From positions 806,001-870,000 of the forward strand of contig NC_082413.1 of assembly GCF_004011695.2 (NCBI RefSeq): a stretch of DNA of 64,000 nucleotides. Reading direction: 5' to 3'. The notes under the pieces were generated by a model. The model was not told the origin of the DNA, did not search any database, and was given only the letters and a program-made list of their open reading frames with translations. The DNA comes from Ascochyta rabiei (lineage: Eukaryota > Ascomycota > Dothideomycetes > Pleosporales > Didymellaceae). Numbering within the stretch: the stretch's first letter is position 1; each line of letters begins with the position of its first letter. The position numbers were made by a program, and so were the translations under genes. Below are positions 55,998 through 64,000 of this stretch, in pieces.

Positions 55998-56246
55998 CAA
56001 TGGGCTGCAATGCGCTGCGATGCGAGGCGATGCGGTGATGTGGTAACTCCACAGCTTGACCGACCGGGGGTCATGGCGCTAGTGGGGCCTAGCGCGCCTC
56101 CATCCGCCAGAATTCTTCTCCAGCGCGAACTCGACCTCGACCTCGGCCGTTTCCTTGCACGCACCACGACTCGACCTCGACCTCGACCTCGAACCCAAAC
56201 TCTTCCTTGCGCGCACCCCGACTCGACCTCGAATCCACCATCCACC
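55647..56246. other. Divergent promoter region with simple repeats
   Basis: This lies between SEC3 and the SRP40-like gene. It includes GCGTAGG-type repeats (about 55780-55845), six GCAGAC units (about 55957-55995), and CTCGAC arrays (about 56120-56230) in which a segment of about 55-60 bp (TTCCTTGC.CGCACC..ACTCGACCTCGA) occurs twice. The long ORFs through it on both strands are low-complexity artefacts. Confidence 0.6.
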
Positions 56247-57443
56247 ATGGCCAAGTCCGACCACAAGACCATCACGGCGCCCGCCAACGTCCAGACCGAC
56301 CTCGACCTCGTCCAGTCCTTCCTCAAGCAGAAAGGCCACGAGAATGCCGCCACCAGTCTCAAGGACTTTGCTGCGTGGGCCACAGCGCAGGCTTCCCAAT
56401 CGGACGCCATGGACGTAGACGAGGACAGCGCCAGCAGCAGCGACAGCAGTGACTCGGACAGCGACTCGGACAGCGACTCGGACAGTGGCTCGGACAGTGA
56501 CTCGAGCTCAGACGCCAGCTCCGACTCCGGCTCAGACGACGACAGCTCAGACGACGAGCCGGCACCCGCGCCCACCAAGGAGAAGAAGACAAACAAGGCC
56601 AAGTCGGTCTCTTCGTCCTCGTCCTCATCCTCGTCCTCGGCTGCCTCCAGCGACTCTAGCAGCGAATCGGAGTCTGAGCCTGAGCCTGCCAACGTACCCC
56701 TGCCCGAGTCAGACGACTCTTCGAGCGCATCCAGCGATTCGGACAGCTCTTCAGACAGCTCTTCAGACAGCTCTTCAGACAGCGACAGCAGCTCCGAGTC
56801 TGAGGACGAAAAGCCCGCCAACACCAAGAAGGTCAAGAAGGCCAAGAAGGCCAAGAAGGCCAAGCAGGCCAAGAAGGCCGCCTCCGTATCCTCCTCATCC
56901 GCATCAAGCTCCTCCGGCAGTGACAGCGACAGCGACAGCGACAGCGACTCGAGCTCTAGCTCAGACTCCGACTCCGACTCGTCTGATAGCGACTCTGACG
57001 ACAAGCCTGCAAACAAGGACGACTCCTCCGACTCCTCCAGCGACTCGAGCTCCGACAGCTCCTCCGACTCCGACTCTTCAGACGACGAGGCCGCCGCCGC
57101 CGACCACAAGGGCTCCGACTCGTCCGCAACCCTCGCCGCAGCCTCACCACCAGCCCCCGCCACCAACAACAAGCGCAAGCGCGACGGCGACGACGAGGAG
57201 CCCAACAAGAAGCGCAGCCACGTCGAGAACCGCTTCCAGCGCATCAAGGCCGACGTCGAGGTCCTCCCCGAGCTGTCCAGCAACGCCTACGTCTCGTACG
57301 ACTACGCCGACCGCGCCCACGCAAAGCTCATCGTCACAAAGGGCAAGGGCTTCACAAAGGAGAAGAACAAGGGCAAGCGCGGCTCCTACCGCGGCGGCGC
57401 CATCGACACCTCGGGCGGCAAGGGCTTCAAGTTTGACGACTAG
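56247..57443 (+). CDS. SRP40: SRP40/Nopp140-like nucleolar phosphoprotein (398 aa)
   Basis: A single exon from ATG 56247 (ccaccATGG). The layout is diagnostic of the family. A short N-terminal LisH-like helix (DLVQSFLKQKGHENAATSL) comes first. Alternating acidic Ser/Asp/Glu stretches and short basic Lys/Ala/Pro linkers (KKVKKAKKAKKAKQAKKA) follow. The conserved SRP40 C-terminal domain ends the protein (ENRFQRIKADVEVLPELSSN..HAKLIVTKGKGFTKEKNKGKRGSYRGG). Such proteins chaperone snoRNPs and help rRNA maturation in the nucleolus; the Ser runs are casein kinase 2 targets. The upstream extension of this frame to 55842 is rejected because it translates simple repeats. Confidence 0.92.
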   Translation: MAKSDHKTITAPANVQTDLDLVQSFLKQKGHENAATSLKDFAAWATAQASQSDAMDVDEDSASSSDSSDSDSDSDSDSDSGSDSDSSSDASSDSGSDDDSSDDEPAPAPTKEKKTNKAKSVSSSSSSSSSSAASSDSSSESESEPEPANVPLPESDDSSSASSDSDSSSDSSSDSSSDSDSSSESEDEKPANTKKVKKAKKAKKAKQAKKAASVSSSSASSSSGSDSDSDSDSDSSSSSDSDSDSSDSDSDDKPANKDDSSDSSSDSSSDSSSDSDSSDDEAAAADHKGSDSSATLAAASPPAPATNNKRKRDGDDEEPNKKRSHVENRFQRIKADVEVLPELSSNAYVSYDYADRAHAKLIVTKGKGFTKEKNKGKRGSYRGGAIDTSGGKGFKFDD

Positions 57444-57874
57444 AGCTGCATGACCTGGAGTTGGACATGGACATGACGGCATGCTGCACACGCGTTTGAC
57501 ACATGCATTGCACAGCATCACACCACACACTAGAGTAGACAGGCGCGTACGGCTTCTGAGCACGTGGCCATGGGGCGAACAGGAGTTGAGAGGCACACGC
57601 AACATAAAAGTTCATCATCATACCCTTTTCCGCGGCACGCGCCGCAGCGAGCGAATAGAGAAGAGCCCCGGGTCGACGCGGGCGCCTTGATGTCGAGAGA
57701 GGGAGCGAGCTTTGTAGTAGAGCAGGATTTAATTGCATGTCTAGTACTATACTCACTCTCTGATCCCATACCTGTCCTCGAAGAAGCGCCCCAGCCTCGA
57801 TACCTCGCATACGAGGGGATAGGAACTACCTTGTTGATTTCTCTCACTTATCAGACGCTCCCGTGTCCCGTGGC
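57444..57874. other. Intergenic between convergent genes
   Basis: 3' flanks only; nothing recognised. Confidence 0.45.
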
Positions 57875-58918
57875 TCAGAGCTTCGGCACGAACATGGGCG
57901 TCTCCCTCTTCCACTTCTGATAGTCCTTCCTGTCTCCGTACCGCTCGTCGTACTTGTTCTCGCTCAGCGGAACACCGCTGATCTTCAGCAGCAGGAAGGT
58001 AACAAACGCCGGGCTGGCCGCACAGAGCCCCGTCACCAACACCTGCCCCGTCGTGCCGAGGCCACTCAGCCCCAGCGCGCTCTGCGCCGGCTGTCGCACC
58101 AGCAGCCCAGCGGCAGCAATGGCAATGCCAGTCCAGAGCGTGGATTCGCCAAAGTAGTTTGGGTGTCTGCTCTTGCTCCACAGGCCGTGTGTCAGGAATG
58201 GCTCCGAGTGCTTCTTGGCCTTCTTCGCTTCGACCCATCTGCTCTTCTGCCCGTCGGCAATCGCTTCCAACGTCAGGCCGAAGACGAAGAGGGCGAGTCC
58301 CAGCATGTCGGTCAGGTACGGCCGGGCGGAGATGGCAGAGCCGAGTCCACTCGCTGCGAAGGCGGTGCGCGGCAGGCTGTTGACCAGGACCACGGGCAGC
58401 GTGCAGAGGGAGACCCATGTTGCTTGAGCAAAGAAGGCGACGTAGAACTTGGAGGGGGAAGTACGGATGCTGTCGAAGCGGCTGTCCTTTCCGTCGTCCG
58501 AGGAGATGCGGGAGAAGAGGTAAGTCCCCACTGGACATGTCAGTAACAACGTCTTGCAAAAGGGAGGTGGGGGAGTTGTACATCTCGTAGCCCAGATCCC
58601 TACCGCAGCACTCAAGAGCGCTTGCCTCCACCACCAGGTCCCCTGTCCGAGACCCTTGGAGCTCAGATATTCTGCGAGTCCTCCTGCTGCAGCGCCGGCT
58701 TGCTGGGCGCGCAAGTACGGCAAGACGAGAGATGCGCCCACGCAGCTCAAGTAGGTAAGGCTACCGCTCAAGTCATAGTACTTCTCTGTCTGCGCGGCGA
58801 TTGACGGTACCGCGACAGCAGTTTGGATGCCATATGCAAGTGCGAGCGAGGGAACCAGCGTCCTTAGCAGGGGGTTTTTGAACGCTGTGGCGCGGAGCAA
58901 TGTTTGTAAAAGTGTCAT
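57875..58918 (-). CDS. DUF1295 membrane protein, steroid-reductase-like (330 aa)
   Basis: Exons are 58918-58582 and 58530-57875. The 51-bp intron (GTACAA..CCAG) is a multiple of three without a stop, so its retention would also give an open protein. Several membrane helices lead to the C-terminal motif GLWSKSRHPNYFGE and ENKYDERYGDRKDYQKWKRET. These are typical of the DUF1295 branch of the steroid 5-alpha-reductase/ICMT fold and suggest an NADPH-dependent lipid reductase. The substrate is unknown. The ATG at 58918 is chosen over the in-frame ATG at 59059, which would put a non-hydrophobic leader before the first helix. Confidence 0.87.
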   Translation of the reverse strand: MTLLQTLLRATAFKNPLLRTLVPSLALAYGIQTAVAVPSIAAQTEKYYDLSGSLTYLSCVGASLVLPYLRAQQAGAAAGGLAEYLSSKGLGQGTWWWRQALLSAAVGIWATRCTTPPPPFCKTLLLTCPVGTYLFSRISSDDGKDSRFDSIRTSPSKFYVAFFAQATWVSLCTLPVVLVNSLPRTAFAASGLGSAISARPYLTDMLGLALFVFGLTLEAIADGQKSRWVEAKKAKKHSEPFLTHGLWSKSRHPNYFGESTLWTGIAIAAAGLLVRQPAQSALGLSGLGTTGQVLVTGLCAASPAFVTFLLLKISGVPLSENKYDERYGDRKDYQKWKRETPMFVPKL

Positions 58919-59550
58919 TGTTGTGAATGTGATCGTCTGACAGCATTCAACTCCGCGGGACGCGACGATCAGGGTCTTCTTAAGTGCATGTGTGCAGCCT
59001 TGAGCATTTTGGTTCGGCGGAACAAGCGGCGCGCAAACATCGCTGCAACCGTGATGCATGGTGCTCTAGATTCGAGCTCAAGATCGATGTCGTCATGGCT
59101 CGCCTAATGCCAGTTTGACAGGGGTCAAGCTGCCCCCGACGCCGCGTTTCAAGGACATCCAGCGCGTCACCATCACCGTCTTGTGCAGTTAAGACGGGCC
59201 GTACGGTGCTGAAGTTGGACCGCCGGCGTCCGAGAGTACCGACGGAGGATGTGCTGGGCTGATGTTTGATATACATAGTATCATCCAGACGCCGTCCCTG
59301 CAGTCTCTCTTCAATTCTAAACAAGCACTGACCGTCCAGGTTCACAAGGACGGTCCAGGTTCACAAGGACGTATCGCGAAACAGCTGTACCCAGTTAACG
59401 AATTCTGCGGCGAGGAAGATCCTGAGGCGTCGAGTCAACTACGTATTCCTTTGGCATATACAGCTGTCTACCCAGTTGTCATGAGGATATTGTCTGGCAA
59501 AGAGTGGCATGTATGGGCCAGGGCAATTGTTTCAGAGAGACCACACTGCG
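58919..59550. other. Intergenic, small direct repeat
   Basis: Around 59337-59366 the unit GGTTCACAAGGACGGTCCA is nearly duplicated in tandem (about 15-bp period). No gene seen. Confidence 0.45.
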
Positions 59551-60374
59551 TCATATCAAGGCTCCCGCATTCATCATCGCCTCTTCTTTGCGTCGTCGAG
59601 TCTCGCGCTTCGCCTCTTTCTGCGCCGAGTAAGCTGCCCTTGCAGCCTCATGCTCAGCTTTCTTGACCTCGTACTCGTTCATGCGCTTGTCATACTCCTT
59701 CGCCCTCTTCTTCTCTGCCTTGATCTTGCTCTTAATCTCGCTATGCTGTGCCGAAGTAACACGCCATGGAACAGATAATGTTCTGATCTTGAAGGCGGCA
59801 GTCTCCGCCCAGGCTTGCGCCTCTTCGTCTGTCGAAGAGACAATTTGTACCCTTTTCAACTCCAGCTGCTTGACTCCGCGAAACTCGGATATGGTACCCT
59901 TCGCCTTGAGCACGGTTCCAATGTCCACCATGCAACCGTCAACCGTGATTTCGAACATGCCAAACTGGCTGACGACATTGACATTGCTGACAGTAGTGTT
60001 GGAAGGAGGCGTCTTCGAACTTTGTTCTCCAGGAGTATTTCTCACAATCTTGAGCTCGACTGTCGCGCCACTTCCATCGTCTAGCGTGACCGCTGAATAT
60101 CTAAAGTTGATATCATCGATGGCTACAACGACGCCGACGACACGTATGAAACGTATAGGATGATTGAGAATGAAATAGATTTTTTGGCCTGAACAGAATA
60201 TTAGCACAAACTACTTGGCTATGTACAATGACTTCTACCTTGAAAGTCCGGCTCCGATCGCAAAGTACGCACATCGGCGGCAGTAAGCTTTACCCAGGCA
60301 TCGTATGTAGGTGACGCTTGGAAGCAGTAGGCCGGGTAAAGTCGGTACGGGCGCGTGGTTGGATGCTTTGACAT
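59551..60374 (-). CDS. STN1: STN1-like telomere-capping OB-fold protein (257 aa)
   Basis: Exons are 60374-60239 and 60188-59551, with a 50-bp intron (GTAGAA..TCAG). The N-terminal OB-fold matches fungal Stn1: LYPAYCFQASPTYDAWVKLTAADV, IYFILNHPIRFIRVVGVVVAIDDINFRY, LDDGSGATVELKIV. Then come the second strand block (DGCMVDIGTVLKAKGTISEF) and a long basic coiled-coil tail (KIKAEKKRAKEYDKRMNEYEVKKAEHEAAR). Stn1, with Ten1 and Cdc13/Ctc1, binds single-stranded telomeric DNA and limits telomerase. The winged-helix C-terminal part of longer homologues is absent, as in many filamentous fungi. Confidence 0.9.
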
Positions 60375-61147
60375 GTCATATTGTGTTGATGATGCATGGG
60401 TTGGGAAGAGAGCGGCGATAACGCGATGAAGAAATCGCGCCATCACGTGGGTGATTCTAGCGGCAGCCCCACTTCCCGGCTTCATGCACCTCAATGCACG
60501 GAAGCCTGCATACACACCACACTCGTAATGCGTGTCCGACTGAGCCGCTCTCAAGGCCGGGCTGCAACAGTATGCAAGGAGCAAACAGGGCTTTTGCAAT
60601 TTTTCATCCAGAGACAGCATCTTGCTATGCTCCACTAACGAATACGCTCATGGAGAGGGCAAGGTGCGCCCGCCCAGCAGAGTGTATAGCTGCATCGCAC
60701 CTCAACGCCGTCATCTTGATAACACTTATCAATTCTACAATCAGGTTAGATGTATCTAGTTCAGGTGATGGTCCAACTGCAAATTCCTAGATTCCTTTTG
60801 TCAAACAGGTCGCCTCACCGATGATACGCCACCATCACTCAGCTGCATGTCGAAGATGACCTGGTAGGCTGACCACGGAGCTGCAGCTTCGAGCTCTAGC
60901 TTAACTCGAGCTTCCATGCCGTTGCAACCAAGATCGCCAGGTAGGCTAGCAGCCCGCTGGTAATTTAACTGCCTTCTTTTTCATCTGTCTCTCTTTCATA
61001 TCACTCCTGCGCATAGCGAGCTGGCGCGCTTATACCCATCTATCGCTCACTCAGGAACCATCAGCGAGTCGTATTTGTCTCCCAAAAAAATTCGCATCAT
61101 CCCTCTCCCTTGTGGATATTCGCGCTTTACCAACTCTTCTGAGCATA
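60375..61147. other. Divergent intergenic region
   Basis: Promoters of STN1 and the GPI-type protein. Short ORFs only. Confidence 0.45.
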
Positions 61148-61802
61148 ATGCGCAACTTCACACCTTCACAAGTCATCGTTCTGCTCTTTGTGGCGCTGTG
61201 CGCCGCAGCGCCTGAGGCAAGACCGGACGCTATACCTCAGATCACAAACAATGCGCCGTTCTCAGGAGCTGTCTATCTTGTTAATCCTAATGGCGAGCAA
61301 GTGACTGCTCAGGGTACGAACTATTGCCCTTCCTCCGCCTCGCAGAGCTGTAGTTCGGTGAATGCGCCCAGCTGGTAGGTCGCCGCGCAAGCTTGTATAC
61401 GCTCAAGCAAGACTAAGACTCCCTAGGTGCTGTCCTGCTCACTACGCCTGTGTCGCTCCCTCAAACTCAAATGGACTCCTGGGCTGCTGTCCTTCTGGCA
61501 GTGCTTGTGGTGGTTCTGTAAATGCTGCGCAAATCAACACTGTTACAGTGCAAGCCCAGCAGTACACTACATACGTGCAACCAAACCCGACTGTGGTTGT
61601 TTACAACGCTCCGAACACTGTACAAGGCGGTTTCTGCGCAACTATAACCATGGACGGACCTGGACTACGACGGGCAGCTGAAGGCCAGTGCGGGACAATC
61701 TTGCTTGTAGCAGAGGGGACACCACGTTTAAAGATGCTAAGCGCTGCAGTAAGCATCGTAGTGGTGTTGTTGCATGTTGCGCTGGGACGCATACGCTGTT
61801 AA
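61148..61802 (+). CDS. Cys-rich secreted protein, probably GPI-anchored (200 aa)
   Basis: Exons are 61148-61374 and 61427-61802. The 52-bp intron joins AGC TG to G TGC TGT, restoring APSWCCPAHYAC. A signal peptide (MRNFTPSQVIVLLFVALCAAAPEA) leads to a Cys-rich module (NYCPSSASQSCSSVNAPSWCC, then GLLGCCPSGSACGG), a Thr/Val/Pro-rich stretch and two more Cys. A C-terminal hydrophobic tail (LSAAVSIVVVLLHVALG) suggests GPI addition, though it ends in the charged RIRC. Related fungal surface proteins share the CCP..GCCPSGSACGG pattern; their function is unknown. Confidence 0.82.
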
Positions 61803-61891
61803 TTTGAACATTGGTATTTCCTTTGACGTTACGATTCATAAGCAAATGCAAGCTACACGGATGTATACTAGCGATTCATTTCGTTTCGCAT

Positions 61892-62670
61892 TCAGTTCCC
61901 CCTCTCGGCATCCTCCTTGTCGTTCTTAGGTACGTTGATCAACTTCGGTACTGTCACGGCGTTGAGATGACGGAAGGCCTAGCGAGCAGTCAGTGCGATA
62001 TCCAACCTCAAACAAGAGTTATTGAAGCATCAGAAGTGGGACCTACGTTTGCAATCGCACCATCGGGAAGCTTTCCATCCCACTTGTCCTCGACCTTCTG
62101 CACCTTGCCCTCGCTGTCGAGGTGAATAGCCACCAAACTGCTGACAATTTGCTCCTTCCCAATACCCTTGATGACATATCGCGTCTTCAGATCCATCAGG
62201 ATCGGGTTGCCGGCATCTTTGACGCTGTGGTGCTGCCTCTCAATTTCACTGAACGCGCTCTGCAGTCCGTACCACTGCGCCTGGTACTTCTCACGGCCCT
62301 CAGCAATGGTGATGGGATCGGCGAATGTTGCATCGTCGCGCCAAAGGGCCAGCTTCTGGAGTGATGGGCGGCCGGCGAAAAGGTCGAGGATGGAGCCTAC
62401 GATGGTTTGTTGATGGGAAGAGAGGGAGACGCCTGGGGCAGTCTGGATGTTTGTGTTTTCGATGTTGAGGGAGGATGAGCTTTGGTTGGGAATTCCTGCT
62501 ACGGCTTCAGCTTTTTGCTTCTCAGCTTGGATGCAAAGGTCGGTTGTGAAAAGCTTACCGGTGGACATGTTGTTGGTGGATGTTGTGAATCTGGAGATCT
62601 GGGAGACTGTGGGTTTTGAGATCGATTTGATTGATGTGTTGCAAGTTCGTGCAAAGGTGTAGGGACGCAT
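61892..62670 (-). CDS. NTF2-like (SnoaL-type) protein, mitochondrial-type N-terminus (236 aa)
   Basis: Exons are 62670-62047 and 61978-61892. The 68-bp intron (GTAGGT..GCTAG) replaces an alternative frame that would stop at 62008, and it adds AFRHLNAVTVPKLINVPKNDKEDAERGN. An NTF2-like alpha+beta cone fold is suggested by KLALWRDDATFADPITIAEGREKYQAQWYGLQSAF and the strands RYVIKGI, SSLVAIHL and VQKVEDKWDGKLP. The first 34 residues are Arg/Ser/Thr-rich without acids, like a mitochondrial presequence; an internal Met35 gives a shorter alternative. The family is broad, and no ligand or reaction can be assigned. Confidence 0.8.
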
Positions 62671-63664
62671 TTGTATATCTAGGTGCTCGAGATGGATGTG
62701 ATTCGGTCTAACAATTGCCCATATGATCCTCCTTTATGGGATGGGATGTACTGCCTGTCACGCACGCGTCACTACCCCGAACGCGCAGTACGAAGTCTAA
62801 GACGTCATCAGCTGCCTCGAGACGCTCAGTGGTGGATCGAGCAGATCCTTGCGGGTTTAGACTTTCAGTGACGCGAAATGTGGGGGTTCGCGCATTGCGA
62901 ACTACTCGATGATGCAAGGCATGGGAGAAGAATCTCTGATGTTGTGTGCATGGGATTTGCCATCGCATCTTCGGTGTGTACTTGGTCGTACACACAGTCG
63001 CTGACAGCTTTTTTGACTTTCGCATTGAAATACCTCGGGAAATCAACTACGATTCAAATTTCCCTCGATGAAGGTATGATCTCGCCTGAGATGGTATTTT
63101 CTGTGTTCTAGACAACTCCTTGTCTACGCTGAGCTGAGACCAAGACGTCTATTTCTGTGAGAGCTGCGCCGCAGCCAGCCACAGCCACTATCCCCCAGAA
63201 AGAGTTTGAGCGACGCGTAAATAAGCAGGTCGGGCGCTACCATATGGTGGAGATGAATCTGAGCGAGAAGGATGAGTGCGGCTTGCCTTGGCCCGCGCCG
63301 TAGGGCTAAGTGTTGATGTTGATTGCTTCACGGTACCGCGCACCAACGATACAGAACAACGCGAGAGGTGGAAGCGCTGCTTCGCCGCTGTCAAGCCGGC
63401 GTTACGCCTACGATAATTCGTATGTTGTTGGGAAGAGGGCGTCTCCTGGAACCTCTTGACTGTGCCGCTCAGCAATGCAAGTTGGGATGAGGCGTGGTTC
63501 AGATGTCAGCTCAGCGACTATTCAGACAAGGGTGTGGCTTCCTGCATATCGGTCTCAGCTTCGGTCATCCCTTGAGCAGTGTCCCTCGATAAACAATGTC
63601 AGATGTGTATATCTACTAGGTCGAACCCTATGTGTGTTCGGTGTTTTCTCTCAGCCTTATCGAG
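62671..63664. other. Intergenic, nothing recognised
   Basis: About 1 kb with overlapping small ORFs that lack domains or splice structure. It holds the promoter of the right-edge gene. Confidence 0.4.
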
Positions 63665-64000
63665 ATGCTGCGCATCCGCCAAAAGCGCCCGTCCAGAGGC
63701 GTGACTTTCGCGAAGCTTCAGACACAAGCTTTAAACAGCAAATCGGCTTCTATATCTAAGACCACAGAGGCTGCGATAACCCAGAAGTCTAAATCCACAT
63801 CGAGACATTCTCGCAATGCATCTGCGACAACTCCCAATCGCTCATCGCAACATCCGTCCGACCAAGCCCCGAAAGTCAGCAACCGGCAACGGCGGCTGGC
63901 ATCCCTCTTCATGGCGCTCATGGCATCGAGTTCGCTCCCAATTGAGACAGATGCAGAGACACTCGAAGCTGCGCAAAAAGATAGCATCGCGCCAAAGGCA
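63665..64000 (+). CDS. Unknown protein, 3'-partial at the window edge
   Basis: From ATG 63665 the frame is open for 112 codons to the end of the window. The product is basic and Ser/Thr/Lys-rich (MLRIRQKRPSRGVTFAKLQT, then KSKSTSRHSRNASATTPNRS), with a short helical part (NRQRRLASLFMALMASSS). An upstream exon is possible. No family is recognised. Confidence 0.5.
   Translation, partial: MLRIRQKRPSRGVTFAKLQTQALNSKSASISKTTEAAITQKSKSTSRHSRNASATTPNRSSQHPSDQAPKVSNRQRRLASLFMALMASSSLPIETDAETLEAAQKDSIAPKA

Noticed and set aside
55842..56246. Upstream extension of the SRP40-like frame to ATG 55842
   Set aside because: It translates simple hexamer repeats; ATG 56247 has good context and directly precedes the conserved N-terminus.
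55667..57283. 538-aa minus ORF rich in Ser, Leu and Glu
   Set aside because: It is the complement of the Ser/Asp repeats of the SRP40-like gene plus promoter repeats.

Overview
The window is nuclear DNA of a filamentous ascomycete. Coding regions are split by many introns of 41-112 bp with GT..AG ends and CTAAC/CTGAC-type branch sites. Intact genes are GC-rich and lie next to AT-rich or TAG-riddled debris typical of repeat-induced point mutation (RIP). The gene set (ISWI remodeller, GET3, RAV1, SEC3, STN1, Pth11/SAT4-like rhodopsin-fold proteins, DUF5519, secreted oxidases) fits Dothideomycetes, probably Pleosporales; the class and order are inference.

1-9.8 kb: a 5'-partial unknown gene; a tRNA-Pro(TGG) gene interrupted by two 50-bp spliceosomal-looking introns in addition to the normal anticodon-loop intron; a carboxylesterase ending in SKL; an S10 serine carboxypeptidase; a broken CorA-like transporter; and a small DUF2231 membrane protein. 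10-24 kb: a secreted amidase, the ISWI ATPase (1115 aa), GET3, a secreted class 3 lipase, a class II aldolase family protein, an AT-rich island and a DUF5519 protein. 24.5-37 kb: an FAD monooxygenase tail-to-tail with a secreted GMC oxidoreductase, a rhodopsin-fold membrane protein and a truncated relative, a CCCH zinc-finger protein, an unknown ORF broken by one stop, and a secreted bicupin oxalate decarboxylase.

37.6-42.5 kb is the accessory core. It holds a full-length Fot1/pogo-type DNA transposon with 13-bp terminal inverted repeats and TA target duplication, whose transposase frame is intact but filled with RIP-type transitions. Next to it are a MITE-like candidate and a gene remnant broken by stops only. 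43-64 kb is housekeeping again: an unknown 588-aa basic/acidic protein, RAV1 (V-ATPase assembly), SEC3 (exocyst), an SRP40/Nopp140-like nucleolar protein, a DUF1295 membrane enzyme, STN1 (telomere capping), a Cys-rich GPI-type surface protein, an NTF2-like protein and a gene running off the right edge.

The most unusual item is the tRNA-Pro locus at 1098-1284. Removing the three insertions leaves a canonical 72-nt tRNA. The two extra insertions are both 50 bp, both start GTAAGT and both carry CTAAC at the same offset. One splits the internal Pol III A box.
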